Assembly (NCBI RefSeq): GCF_000381825.1
Contig: NZ_KB907122.1
Coordinates: forward strand, 248,001-312,000
DNA: 64,000 nt
Reading direction: 5' to 3'
DNA from: Thioalkalivibrio sp. ALJT
GTDB taxonomy: Bacteria > Pseudomonadota > Gammaproteobacteria > Ectothiorhodospirales > Ectothiorhodospiraceae
Both the position numbers and the translations under genes were made by a program. A model generated the notes under the pieces. It was not told where the DNA came from and searched no databases. It worked only from the letters and a program-made list of their open reading frames with translations. Below are positions 44,842 through 53,700 of the stretch, in pieces. The number at the start of each line of letters is the position of its first letter. The stretch's first letter is position 1.

Positions 44842-45798
44842 ATGGATACCCGAACCCGTCCGCAGCCCGGCGAAAAACAACGCGCCGCCGACAAGGTCGC
44901 ACGCATCCCTGTCAAGATCCGTCCGACCGAACGCCCGCAGCGCAAGCCGAAATGGATCCGCGCCCAGAGTCAGGCGCGCCCGGAGGTACAGCGCATCAAG
45001 GGTATCCTGCGCGAACAGAAGCTGCATACGGTCTGCGAAGAGGCGAGCTGCCCGAACCTCGGCGAATGCTTTGCCCACGGCACCGCGACCTTCATGATCA
45101 TGGGCGACATCTGCACCCGCCGCTGCCCATTCTGTGACGTCGCCCACGGCCGCCCGGACGCGCTGGACCCCGACGAACCGCGTCACCTCGCCGAGACCAT
45201 CCAGGCACTGGGGCTCAAGTATGTGGTGATCACCTCCGTGGACCGTGACGACCTGCGCGACGGTGGCGCCGGCCACTTCGTGGACTGCATCCGCGAAGTC
45301 CGCAGCCTGAACCCGCACACGAAGATCGAGATCCTGGTACCCGACTTTCGTGGCCGCATGGACCGCGCGCTGGAGATCATGCACCAGGCCCCGCCGGACG
45401 TCTTCAACCACAACCTGGAGACGGTCCCGCGGCTGTACCGCGAGGCACGCCCCGGCGCCGACTATGCCTGGTCGCTGGAGCTTCTGCGTCAGTTCCGCGA
45501 GCAGCATCCCGGTGTGCCGACCAAGTCCGGCCTGATGCTGGGCCTGGGCGAAACCCGCGAGGAGTTGCTGGAGGTCTTGCAGGATCTGCGCGATCACGGC
45601 TGCGACATGCTGACCCTGGGCCAGTATCTGCAGCCCTCGCGCCACCATCTGCCGGTAACGCGCTTCCTGTCGCCGGAGGAGTTTGACGAGCTGGGCGAAC
45701 GTGCCCGCGAGATGGGCTTCAAGCAGGTGGCCAGCGGGCCGATGGTGCGCTCGTCCTATCACGCCGACCTCCAGGCCCAGGGCCTCGAAACCGCCTGA
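44842..45798 (+). CDS. lipA: Lipoyl synthase
   Basis: A 318-residue radical SAM enzyme inserting sulfur into octanoyl groups. The auxiliary cluster motif [12 protein letters not shown] and the radical SAM motif [10 protein letters not shown] are intact, as is the C-terminal RSSYHADLQ. It faces lipB (minus strand) across the 985-base repeat region, an unusual spacing since lipB and lipA are commonly adjacent and codirectional. Confidence 0.98.
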   Translation: MDTRTRPQPGEKQRAADKVARIPVKIRPTERPQRKPKWIRAQSQARPEVQRIKGILREQKLHTVCEEASCPNLGECFAHGTATFMIMGDICTRRCPFCDVAHGRPDALDPDEPRHLAETIQALGLKYVVITSVDRDDLRDGGAGHFVDCIREVRSLNPHTKIEILVPDFRGRMDRALEIMHQAPPDVFNHNLETVPRLYREARPGADYAWSLELLRQFREQHPGVPTKSGLMLGLGETREELLEVLQDLRDHGCDMLTLGQYLQPSRHHLPVTRFLSPEEFDELGERAREMGFKQVASGPMVRSSYHADLQAQGLETA

Positions 45799-45845
45799 CC
45801 CGCCCTGCCGTTCCCGGCCACTGGGCCAGCATCCCGCGCCCCGAG

Positions 45846-46780
45846 GCTGGCGCTGGTCCAACCTCAGGTGTTTACGGTGGCTACGCAGGCCGCCTACCTT
45901 GTAGTGGCTGGTCCTGGTCCGGCATCCGGTGTTTACGTGCCTCCGGTCCACGTACTGCCGTGCGCTGACTCGCCAGCGCGCCCCGAGGTACTTCTTTGCT
46001 CGTGCAAAGAAGTACCCAAGAAACACGCCCGACTGCCGCGACCCCGGCCCGCTGTGCGGGCCGGGGTTTCCCTCGCTCCGAGGCTTTTCGCGGGCGGCGC
46101 TGAACTCGCTGCGCCTGCGGCTCCGCTCAGACATCCAGCGCCCCCGTTTCTATTTTGAATCGTCCCGCGAAAACCCTCTCCGCTCGGCGCGACGACAACG
46201 GGGGTCAAGGTCAAGACAACGGCCATCCCGACGGTCTTGCCAGTGGATGAAGGCGAGGTCTTCCAGCATCTAGGCACGCTCGGCCGTTGGCCGTTGCGTG
46301 CCGCGCCCGCGGCGCGGGCGCCGGGGACTTTCGGGTGGCGGTGCCTATGGTTAGGCGTAAGCGTAGGGATACGGTCGGTTTTGACCTACCCCTCCCGTAT
46401 GGAGCCCCTCGCGGAGGGCGTGATGGGCCGGCCCGTTTTCCATAAATTCGGGGCGCTGGATGTCTGAGCGAAGCCGCAGGCGCAGCGAGTTCAGCGCCGC
46501 CGGCCCAGCGCGCCCGGAGCGAGGTTCCCGGGCGAAATCCGGGTGCGCCTCGACGGGTCCTTTCTTGGGCAAGCAAGAAAGCCAGTTGTTGATCAACAAC
46601 GGGCGGGGCGCGCTGGCGAGTCAGCGCACGGCAGTATGTGGACCGGAGGCACCGTAAACACCAGGCGACGAACCAGGGCTAGCCAAAAATCGGCAGGTTG
46701 CGGACCGAAGGCACGTAAACACCGGATGACGAACCAGGCCTAGCCACACAGGGCAGGCGGCCGGGCGAAGCCACCGTAAA
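45846..46780. repeat. Nested inverted-repeat element between lipA and lipB
   Basis: A 935-base gene-free region. Outer arms: repeat A modules at 45846-45980 (inverted) and 46612-46780 (direct), each with GTAAACACC and CGGCAGTA(C/T)GTGGACCGGAGG. Inner arms: a 52-base nearly identical block at 46093-46144 and inverted at 46450-46501 (core GGCGGCGCTGAACTCGC, then CTCAGACATCCAGCGCCCC), plus CTTGGGCAAGCAAGAAAG-like pieces and GCGCTGACTCGCC on both sides. The centre (about 46145-46449) carries no recognisable gene. It resembles a MITE-like or composite palindromic element; no transposase is present. Confidence 0.85.
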
Positions 46781-46783
46781 GGA

Positions 46784-47506
46784 TCAGGCCCGGCCTCCGA
46801 GCGCGGGACAACATCCCAGCGCCAGCACGCGGACCAACTCGGGCGGCAACGCAGGTTCATGCCGGATGCTCGCAGCCGCGGCGGGAAACAGCTGCGCGGC
46901 GAGCTGGGCAAGCAGCTGTTCACGAACTCGAACGGCGTCCAGGGGACCGAGCAGCTGCTGCATGGAGGTTGCAGCGAGCCCGGGATAACCACAGGGGTTC
47001 ATGCGCCGAAACGGCGCCAGGTCCGGGGCAACATTCAACGCCAGTCCATGGATGCTGCGCCCATGCCGAATACGCAGACCCAGCGCCGCAATCTTGGCCC
47101 CGCCAACATACACCCCCGGTGCATTCGCACGACGCTGGGCGTGGATCCCCCAGTGCGCCAGGGTGTCGATCACCGCCTGTTCCAGACCCTCGACCAGGCG
47201 CCGGACCCCGAGCCCCAGTCGCGGCAGATCCAGCAGCGTGTAGACGAGCAATTGACCCGGACCGTGCCAGGTCACCTGTCCGCCGCGATCAATCGCAACC
47301 ACCGGGGTCGCAGCGGGATCAAGAAGATGTTCCGCACGGCCATTCCGGCCCTGAGTGAACACGGGGGGCGAATCGACACACCAGAATTCGTCCGGCCGGG
47401 ACGCGTCGCGCTCCCGCGCCTGAAGCTGCATTGCCTGCCAGACGGGCACGTAGGGCTGCGCCCCCAGCAGTCGCACAACGGCCCCGGGGATACGCGGGCC
47501 GGTCAC
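46784..47506 (-). CDS. lipB: Octanoyltransferase
   Basis: A 240-residue enzyme moving octanoate from ACP to lipoyl domains. Start is GTG at 47506, overlapping the DUF493 stop codon (GTGA). Motifs: [28 protein letters not shown] (conserved His), [16 protein letters not shown] (catalytic Lys) and [24 protein letters not shown] (catalytic Cys). The stop codon lies just beyond the repeat element to its left. Confidence 0.96.
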   Translation of the reverse strand: MTGPRIPGAVVRLLGAQPYVPVWQAMQLQARERDASRPDEFWCVDSPPVFTQGRNGRAEHLLDPAATPVVAIDRGGQVTWHGPGQLLVYTLLDLPRLGLGVRRLVEGLEQAVIDTLAHWGIHAQRRANAPGVYVGGAKIAALGLRIRHGRSIHGLALNVAPDLAPFRRMNPCGYPGLAATSMQQLLGPLDAVRVREQLLAQLAAQLFPAAAASIRHEPALPPELVRVLALGCCPALGGRA

Positions 47507-47772
47507 AGAATCATGCGAACCCGGTCGCAACGTCCGAGGGCCTGATAAAGTCCGTCCAGCTGGTCCTGGCTGGTCGCGGTGAAGGTAATGGTAATGCCGA
47601 CGAAGCGGCCACCACTGGAGGCGCGCTGCTGAATCACGGCATCGCCCGCATCCGGCACATGTTCGGCTACGCACGCCTCTACAGCCTGCATGAGCTCCGG
47701 GTGTGCCTCGCCCATGACCTTGATGGGGAAGCGGCTGGGAAACTCGATCAGGGTCTCGCGATCACTCATCAC
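47503..47772 (-). CDS. DUF493 (YbeD) family protein
   Basis: An 89-residue protein of the YbeD/DUF493 family ([20 protein letters not shown], then [20 protein letters not shown]), which has an ACT-like fold and unknown function. It overlaps both neighbours by four bases, in the conserved dacA-ybeD-lipB order of Gammaproteobacteria, here with a dat gene inserted between dacC and it. Confidence 0.94.
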   Translation of the reverse strand: MMSDRETLIEFPSRFPIKVMGEAHPELMQAVEACVAEHVPDAGDAVIQQRASSGGRFVGITITFTATSQDQLDGLYQALGRCDRVRMIL

Positions 47773-48656
47773 ATACCCTCCGGCGGCAACATGGAGGCAC
47801 TCGTATGGGCTTCCGACTTGGCGTGTTGATACGCCGCGTGGATCTGTTGCCAGACCGGACCGGGCCGCCCATCCGCCACCGGGTGGTCATCCAGCCGCGT
47901 AACCGGCAGCACCTCACGTGTGGAGCTGGTCAACCAGATCTCGTCTGCGCGCTGCAGCTCGCTTGCGGCGAGATCGCGCTCGCAGACCGGGTAGCCGGCA
48001 TTGCGCGCAAGATCCAGCACCAGCGAACGTGTAACCCCCGGCAACACGGTAGCCGTCAGCGGCGGGGTCACCACCACGCCTTCCAGCACCGCAAACGCAT
48101 TGCTGGCCGCTCCCTCGGTCACGTGACCGTCACGCAGAAGAATCGCCTCCTGAGCGCCCTGCTCGGTGGCGGCCTGACGCGCCAGCACATTGGCCAGCAG
48201 GGTCGTGGCCTTGATGTCGCAGCGCGCCCAGCGCTGGTCCGGCGCGGTCACGGCGGCGATACCCTGACGCCGGGTCGTCGCGGGCAGTGGCCGAATCGGG
48301 CTGACCATCGCCAGGACCGTCGGCCGCACCTCGCCCGGGAAGGCATGGTCGCGCGGCGCCACCCCGCGGGTCACCTGCAGGTAGATCCCCAGATCGGGCG
48401 TAGCGGGGTCCGCATTGCGCTGCAGCAGGCCGTCCAGCCGTTCACGCCACTGCGTGGGCCCGTACGGGCTGGGGAGCCGGATCGCCGCCAACGACCGCGT
48501 CAGACGTTGCAGGTGCTGGTCCAGCAGGAAGAAATGCCCGCCGTAGCTGGGAATCACCTCGTAAACCGAATCACCGAACAGAAAACCGCGGTCCAGCGGC
48601 GAGATCCGGACGGCATCCAGTGGCAGGTACTCGCCATTGAAGTACGCAATGCTCAC
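47769..48656 (-). CDS. dat: D-amino acid aminotransferase (class IV PLP enzyme)
   Basis: A 295-residue fold-type IV PLP transaminase. It starts with FNGEYLPLDAVRISPLDRGFLFGDSVYE, typical of the group; the PLP lysine is in CDIKATTLLANVLA, and EGAASNAFAVLEG is a conserved cofactor loop. The D-alanine transaminase assignment rests on its place among peptidoglycan genes; a branched-chain or aminodeoxychorismate lyase role is less likely but possible. Confidence 0.85.
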   Translation of the reverse strand: MSIAYFNGEYLPLDAVRISPLDRGFLFGDSVYEVIPSYGGHFFLLDQHLQRLTRSLAAIRLPSPYGPTQWRERLDGLLQRNADPATPDLGIYLQVTRGVAPRDHAFPGEVRPTVLAMVSPIRPLPATTRRQGIAAVTAPDQRWARCDIKATTLLANVLARQAATEQGAQEAILLRDGHVTEGAASNAFAVLEGVVVTPPLTATVLPGVTRSLVLDLARNAGYPVCERDLAASELQRADEIWLTSSTREVLPVTRLDDHPVADGRPGPVWQQIHAAYQHAKSEAHTSASMLPPEGM

Positions 48657-48670
48657 ACGCGGCTCGCTCG

Positions 48671-49933
48671 TCAGAATGGCCAGACCGACTGGATCGACAG
48701 GACCGCCTCATCCCAGAGGCGACGGACCAGTCCGCCCTGTTCGACCCCCTGCAGTGCGACCAGCGGCTGGGCGCGCAGTACCTCGTCATTCAGGCGCACG
48801 ACGACCTCGCCGACCGGCTGCCCCGCGGCCAGCGGCGCCCGCAGCGGCTGGTGGACTTCCATCGAGGCATCCAGATCATCTTCACGTCCCGGAGGCACCA
48901 TCACCCAGAAGTCGTCCGCGAGGCCGACCGGCACCGCGGTCTCCATGCCGCTGTACACCCGCGGGCTTCCCAGTTCGTATCCACCTTCGAACAGCTTGCG
49001 CGTCGCGGTGAAACGCATGCCCCAGTTGACCAGCGCCTGGGACTCGTTCGCGCGCCGGGTACCCCCCTGCTGGTGGTCCGAGGCCTCGACGCCCATCACC
49101 ACGGCCACCAGCCGACGGCCATTGCGCTCGGCCGACGAAACCAGGTTGTATCCGGCCCCGGACGTCCAGCCGGTCTTCAGGCCATCGAAACCGGCATCGC
49201 GCCAGAGCAGCATGTTGCGGTTGCGCTGGGTGATGTCGTTGTACTCGAACGAGCGCTCGCTGTAATAGCTGTAGAGGTCGGGAAAGTCGCGAATCAGGGC
49301 CCGCGCGAGTCTGGCCATGTCCTCCGCCGTGGTGTACTGCGCCTCATCCGAGGGCAGCCCGTGCGGATTGGCGAAGTACGAACGCATCATGCCCAGCTCG
49401 CGTGCCTGCGCATTCATCAGGTCGACAAAGGCCCCCTCGGACCCGGCCACATGCTCGGCGAGTGCGGTCGAGGCATCGTTGCCGGACTGGACGATCATCC
49501 CGCGCAGCAGGTCTTCAACCTCGACTTCTTCACCAACCTCGATAAACATGCGCGAAGCACCGCGCATACCGGTGCGCCAGGCGCGCTCGCTGATGGTGAC
49601 CCGGTCCTCCAGGCCCATTCGACCAGCGCGGATCTCGCCGAAGACCACATATGCGGTCATCAACTTGGTCAGGCTGGCCGGCTCGCGTTCCACATCCGGA
49701 TCGCGGGTGGCCAGCGGCAGTCCCGAGTCAAAATCCAGCAGCGTGTAGCTCGCGGCCGTAACATCGCTCGGCGGTCTGGGGACGCCGGCCGCCAGCGCCG
49801 CACCCCCGGCCCCGGAGCCGGCTACCGGCAGACGTTGCACATCCGCTGCGACCGGGGCGGCCAGTAGCATCCAGACCGACACCAGGCCGGCCAACAACAA
49901 TGGAAAAGGGGAAGTACGGACGGACAGATTCAT
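48671..49933 (-). CDS. dacC: D-alanyl-D-alanine carboxypeptidase (PBP5/6 type)
   Basis: A 420-residue penicillin-binding protein trimming pentapeptides. Start is the ATG at 49933, giving a signal peptide (MNLSVRTSPFPLLLAGLV through PVAADV). Active-site motifs are SLTK, SGN (IVQSGNDAS) and KTG (LKTGWTSGAGYN). A C-terminal beta-rich domain and an amphipathic membrane-anchoring tail (VRRLWDEAVLSIQSVW) follow. The symbol dacA would be equally apt. Confidence 0.95.
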   Translation of the reverse strand: MNLSVRTSPFPLLLAGLVSVWMLLAAPVAADVQRLPVAGSGAGGAALAAGVPRPPSDVTAASYTLLDFDSGLPLATRDPDVEREPASLTKLMTAYVVFGEIRAGRMGLEDRVTISERAWRTGMRGASRMFIEVGEEVEVEDLLRGMIVQSGNDASTALAEHVAGSEGAFVDLMNAQARELGMMRSYFANPHGLPSDEAQYTTAEDMARLARALIRDFPDLYSYYSERSFEYNDITQRNRNMLLWRDAGFDGLKTGWTSGAGYNLVSSAERNGRRLVAVVMGVEASDHQQGGTRRANESQALVNWGMRFTATRKLFEGGYELGSPRVYSGMETAVPVGLADDFWVMVPPGREDDLDASMEVHQPLRAPLAAGQPVGEVVVRLNDEVLRAQPLVALQGVEQGGLVRRLWDEAVLSIQSVWPF

Positions 49934-50126
49934 GATTGCACAGGGCCTCCTCGAGAACCCGGATACGATAGCAGAGTTGGGCCCTGGATCGGGCGGCAAC
50001 AGGCACTCGAGAATCCCGGGGGGCTGTCAGACCCGGGCGCTCGGCGTTCACCCGAACCACGCGTCCGGAAGGGGACTTCAACCCGGATGCTTCATGCATT
50101 CGCGCGATGATCGGGCAGGATACGGG

Positions 50127-50186
50127 CCGCACAGGGGCTTTTCCGGGTAAGCGCCGCATCGGACTGACTGAAGCCCCCCTGTGCGG
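50127..50186 (-). terminator. Large stem-loop after rlpA
   Basis: CCGCACAGGGGCTT (50127-50140) pairs with AAGCCCCCCTGTGCGG (50171-50186) with two bulged bases and a 30-base loop. It is 40 bases beyond the rlpA stop codon, in the 293-base gap before dacC. No T tract follows, so it may stabilise the rlpA mRNA or serve as an attenuator. The rest of the gap (49934-50126) shows nothing recognisable except the presumed dacC promoter region. Confidence 0.6.
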
Positions 50187-50226
50187 ACATGAGACCCGCG
50201 GGGGGCGCATGCCTGAAATATACAGG

Positions 50227-51201
50227 CTAGTCAGCACCCCCCTCGCGCCCCACGTCCACGATGCGGTAATCCCCGTGAGCGGTATCCTCTAACTGATCCG
50301 TGATGGCTTGCACTGCGGCACTGTCCGGCAGGGGCCCGATGCGCACGCGATGAAGCTCGGCTCCGTCCGCGCGCTCGAGGGTCGAGATACGCACGGCATC
50401 CAGTCCCAGGGTTACCAGATCGGCCTGCACCCGCTCGGCCGCACGGCGCTCGGCGAAGGCCCCGACCTGGACATAACGTACGCCGTGTTCGGACTCGCCA
50501 AGGACAGGATCGTGATCCCCGGCATGCTCCGGGCCATCGGCTGCAGCGGCCGATTCCGCCGCCGGCAAGGGCTCCGGTTCGGGCACGGACCGCGCCACGC
50601 GTCCCGCCCCGACATCCCCCGGTCCCACCGCCCGGATGTGAACGCGGGCGACCCCGACATCCGTCATGTCGATGCGATGAGCTGCGGCGTAGGAAAGGTC
50701 AATGATGCGACCGTCCACGAACGGACCGCGATCATTGACGCGGACCACAACCTGCTTGCCATTCTCGAGATTGGTGACCCGGACATAACTCGGCAGCGGC
50801 AGCGACTTGTGGGCTGCGGTCATCGCATACATGTCGTAGGTCTCGCCACTGGAGGTGCGGCGACCATGGAACCGGGTGCCATACCAGGAAGCAACACCCT
50901 CCTCCTCGAATCCCTCGCTGCTTGCAAGCGTCCGGTAGCGCTGCCCGAACACCTCATACTCCGGGGGATTGCCATAGCGGCTGAGTGGCTCGTCGCGCGG
51001 CACCGGCTCGGGGATCAACGCAAGATCGGGAGGCACATCCGCTGTCTCGGGATAACCGTCGTAGGCGGCCTCGCCCAGCGGCCGCGAATCACGCTCGGAC
51101 GTTCCGGAACAACCCGCCAGCAGCAGAACCACCAACAGCAAGCCGCCCCCGAAAACAATTCCGGGATCAAGGCTTACAGGGGAACGCTTCCGACAGGACA
51201 C
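50227..51201 (-). CDS. rlpA: Endolytic peptidoglycan transglycosylase RlpA
   Basis: A 324-residue lipoprotein. The lipobox is LLLAGC; the double-psi beta-barrel domain reads [23 protein letters not shown] with VRVNDRGPF, and a C-terminal SPOR domain ([18 protein letters not shown]) targets denuded septal glycan. The start is uncertain: GTG at 51201 gives a short lipoprotein signal and lies in the first bases of repeat B copy 3; an ATG at 51258 also lies within the repeat. Neither has a strong ribosome site. Confidence 0.9.
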   Translation of the reverse strand: MSCRKRSPVSLDPGIVFGGGLLLVVLLLAGCSGTSERDSRPLGEAAYDGYPETADVPPDLALIPEPVPRDEPLSRYGNPPEYEVFGQRYRTLASSEGFEEEGVASWYGTRFHGRRTSSGETYDMYAMTAAHKSLPLPSYVRVTNLENGKQVVVRVNDRGPFVDGRIIDLSYAAAHRIDMTDVGVARVHIRAVGPGDVGAGRVARSVPEPEPLPAAESAAAADGPEHAGDHDPVLGESEHGVRYVQVGAFAERRAAERVQADLVTLGLDAVRISTLERADGAELHRVRIGPLPDSAAVQAITDQLEDTAHGDYRIVDVGREGGAD

Positions 51202-51567
51202 GCTCGCTGCTTCGCTGCTTTCGGGTGCGTTTATGCGCGGTGACAGCCGTGCAGTCATTCTGCTACAGGTGAACCGCAACGCCGTTCCCGCGCCCGTTTT
51301 TGATAACAACGGGCGGCCGAGCCGCCGCTTTCAATAGCTTGTGGGGTTGGTGTCCCCCCGATTCTGAATGAATATGGCCCGATCCTGCGTTGCGCCCCGA
51401 ATCCATCAGAAACGGGCGGGTAGAACCGCTACCCGCTGCACGACGTGCCTTGTCTCGGAACGCTTGTCGCCAAAAACTGTGGGGCACCCACGCGGACGTG
51501 CGATTCAATCAGCGTCTCCTTAATCTGACACCGCGCAGCCGATCCGTCCCCAATCCGACAGACGCCT
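51196..51567. repeat. Repeat B copy 3 followed by a repeat C tail
   Basis: From 51196 (GGACACGCTCGCTGC) to about 51520 this is a full repeat B, parallel to 24796-25090 in all blocks. It holds the conserved hairpin GCGGGTA/TACCCGC (51416-51422, 51430-51436). It is directly followed by CGCAGCCGATCCGTCCCCAATCC and GACAGACGCCTAG, which match one end of repeat C. The composite fills the gap between mltB and rlpA and touches the rlpA start and the mltB stop codon. Confidence 0.85.
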
Positions 51568-52585
51568 AGTCGCTCAGGGCCTCCGCCAGTTGGTGCACGG
51601 CCATCGCATACAGCGGGCTGCGGTTATAACGCGTGATCACGTAGAAATTCGGATAACCCAGGTAGTACTCGTACCCGTCGTCGCCCTCGAGGCGGATAAA
51701 GGAATAGCGCCCGTCTGCATCCACCTCCTCGGCCGGGTGGATGCCGTGGGCCGCCAGCTCATCGAGCTCAAAGCGGGCCTGATAGTTGCGACTGATCAGT
51801 TCCTTGTGAGCGTCGCCTTCGACCCGCGCCTGCGCCACCACGGGCTCGCCATGATTCCAGTGATGCTCGCGGAAATAGTTGGCCACCGAGCCGATGGCGT
51901 CGGGCCAGGAGTTCAACAGGTCCCTCTGGCCGCTGCCATCGAAGTCCACCGCGTAATGACGATAGCTGGAGGAGATGAACTGCCCGCGTCCCATCGCACC
52001 GGCATAGGAACCTCGCGTCTCACGCGGGTCCAGACCCTCCTCTTCCACCAGGGTCAGGAATTCACCCAGTTCGCGTCGGAAGAAGTCCGAGCGCGGCGGA
52101 TAATCGAAGCCCAGCGTTACCAGCGCATCGAACACGCGGAAGCCCCCGGTGTGGCGGCCGTAGAAGGTCTCCACGCCAATGATCGCCGCTATCAGATTGG
52201 GCTCCACGTCAAAGCGGTCCTCGGCGCGCTTGAGCCAGCGTTCATGCTCCTGCATGAACTCGCGGCCGCGCTCGATCCGCTCGTCGGTCATGAAGATCGG
52301 ACGATAGTCCTTCCACGGGCGCGCCTCGGCCGGACTGGAGATCAGGTCCAGGATGCGCTGTTGCGGGTCCGCACCCACGAACATCGCCTCCAGCACCTCG
52401 CGCTCGCGGCCCGCGGCGACCTGCTCGTCGATAAAGGCCTGTACCTCGTCTCGCTCGAGATACGGCGGGTCCCCCGCACGGAATTCACTGTTTGCCATCA
52501 CCGAAGTGGAGGCCAGAGCCAGCGCGAGACCGGCCGGCAGCAGGCGGGCAAGACGGGCCCGCAAGGGGCGCAGGTACAGAGTCAT
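51566..52585 (-). CDS. mltB: Membrane-bound lytic transglycosylase B
   Basis: A 339-residue family 3 lytic transglycosylase cutting glycan strands to 1,6-anhydro ends. A signal sequence (LLPAGLALALASTSVMA) is visible without a clear lipobox. The catalytic Glu is in AAIIGVETFYGRHTGG; SYAGAMGRGQFISSSYR is another signature. It overlaps rodA by four bases (ATGA). Its TAG stop codon falls at the edge of the repeat C tail. Confidence 0.94.
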   Translation of the reverse strand: MTLYLRPLRARLARLLPAGLALALASTSVMANSEFRAGDPPYLERDEVQAFIDEQVAAGREREVLEAMFVGADPQQRILDLISSPAEARPWKDYRPIFMTDERIERGREFMQEHERWLKRAEDRFDVEPNLIAAIIGVETFYGRHTGGFRVFDALVTLGFDYPPRSDFFRRELGEFLTLVEEEGLDPRETRGSYAGAMGRGQFISSSYRHYAVDFDGSGQRDLLNSWPDAIGSVANYFREHHWNHGEPVVAQARVEGDAHKELISRNYQARFELDELAAHGIHPAEEVDADGRYSFIRLEGDDGYEYYLGYPNFYVITRYNRSPLYAMAVHQLAEALSD

Positions 52586-53700
52586 CGATTCACCAAGCGT
52601 TTCTGAGAGCCTATGCTCATGAGAATACCGAAGGCGACCATCAGGGTCACCAGCGAAGTGCCCCCGTAGCTCACCAGGGGCAACGGCACGCCGACGACCG
52701 GCAGCAGCCCCGTCACCATGCCAATATTCACCACCATGTACACCGCAAAGGTCAGGCTGATACTCCCGCCCAGCAGACGCGCATAGCGGTCCTGCGCCAG
52801 CGCAGCGATCCAGAGTCCGCGCGCGACAATCGTAAAATACAACAGCAGGAGCAGCGCGACACCGATAAATCCGAATTCCTCAGCATACACAGCAAAGATG
52901 AAGTCGGTGGACGGCTCCGGCAGAAACTCCAGCTGCGACTGGGTACCACTCAGCCAGCCCTTGCCATACAACCCACCGGACCCGATCGCGATCTTGGACT
53001 GGATGATGTGATAGCCCGCACCCAGCGGGTCGGACTCGGGGTTGAACAGGGTCAGCACCCGCTGGCGCTGGTAGTCCAGCATCTGCGACCACAACACCGG
53101 GATAGCCGCCGTAATCGCAAGACCCAGGCCGACGAACCAGCGCCAGTCCAGCCCGGCCAGAAAAATCACCAGGAAGCCCGCAGCCCCCACCAGCATCGAG
53201 GTGCCCAGATCCGGCTGCTGCATGATCAGGTACACCGGCACCATGATCAGCACCACCGTCACCAGCAGATCCCGAAACCGCGGGCGCCCACGCCGCTGCG
53301 AGAGATACCAGGCCACCATCATCGGCACCGCCAGCTTCATGATCTCGGAGGGCTGAAAGCGCATGAACCCGAGATCCAGCCAGCGCTGCGCCCCCTTGCC
53401 AACGTCCCCGATCCACATCACCAGCAGCAGGAGGATCACGCCGGCCACGAACAACCAGGGCGAGATTGCCCGCAGTGCATGCAGGGAGACCTGCGCAACC
53501 AGCAGCATAGCGGCAACCCCGAAACCGATGCGCATCAACTGGCGTTCGATGACCACCAGGCTCTCGCCGGATGCGCTGAACAGGACGACCAGCCCCAGTA
53601 GCAACAGGATCGACAACAGCACCAGCAGCACACTGTCCAGCCGCAGGTCGCGCAGCACCCACTGCCCCAGCGACAGCTCGCGGCCCGTCACGCTAATCAT
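52582..53700 (-). CDS. rodA: Peptidoglycan glycosyltransferase RodA
   Basis: A 372-residue polytopic SEDS-family enzyme of the elongasome. The start is the ATG at 53700 (MISVTGRELSLGQW), overlapping the mrdA stop codon; the open frame continues upstream but only inside mrdA. Conserved segments include LGTSMLVGAAGFLVIFLAGL, SGGLYGKGWLSGTQSQLEF and the final LPLVSYGGTSLVT. About ten membrane helices. Confidence 0.97.
   Translation of the reverse strand: MISVTGRELSLGQWVLRDLRLDSVLLVLLSILLLLGLVVLFSASGESLVVIERQLMRIGFGVAAMLLVAQVSLHALRAISPWLFVAGVILLLLVMWIGDVGKGAQRWLDLGFMRFQPSEIMKLAVPMMVAWYLSQRRGRPRFRDLLVTVVLIMVPVYLIMQQPDLGTSMLVGAAGFLVIFLAGLDWRWFVGLGLAITAAIPVLWSQMLDYQRQRVLTLFNPESDPLGAGYHIIQSKIAIGSGGLYGKGWLSGTQSQLEFLPEPSTDFIFAVYAEEFGFIGVALLLLLYFTIVARGLWIAALAQDRYARLLGGSISLTFAVYMVVNIGMVTGLLPVVGVPLPLVSYGGTSLVTLMVAFGILMSIGSQKRLVNR

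Noticed and set aside
46211-46599. Small open frames within the inverted-repeat element as genes
   Set aside because: They lie in repeat arms, appear on both strands with similar Arg/Ser/Ala-rich translations and have no ribosome sites.
45846-46780. CRISPR array in the lipA-lipB gap
   Set aside because: The repeats are few, long, inverted relative to each other and not regularly spaced; no cas genes are near.
50092-50292. Short frames between dacC and rlpA
   Set aside because: They overlap the stem-loop and show no codon bias or family resemblance.
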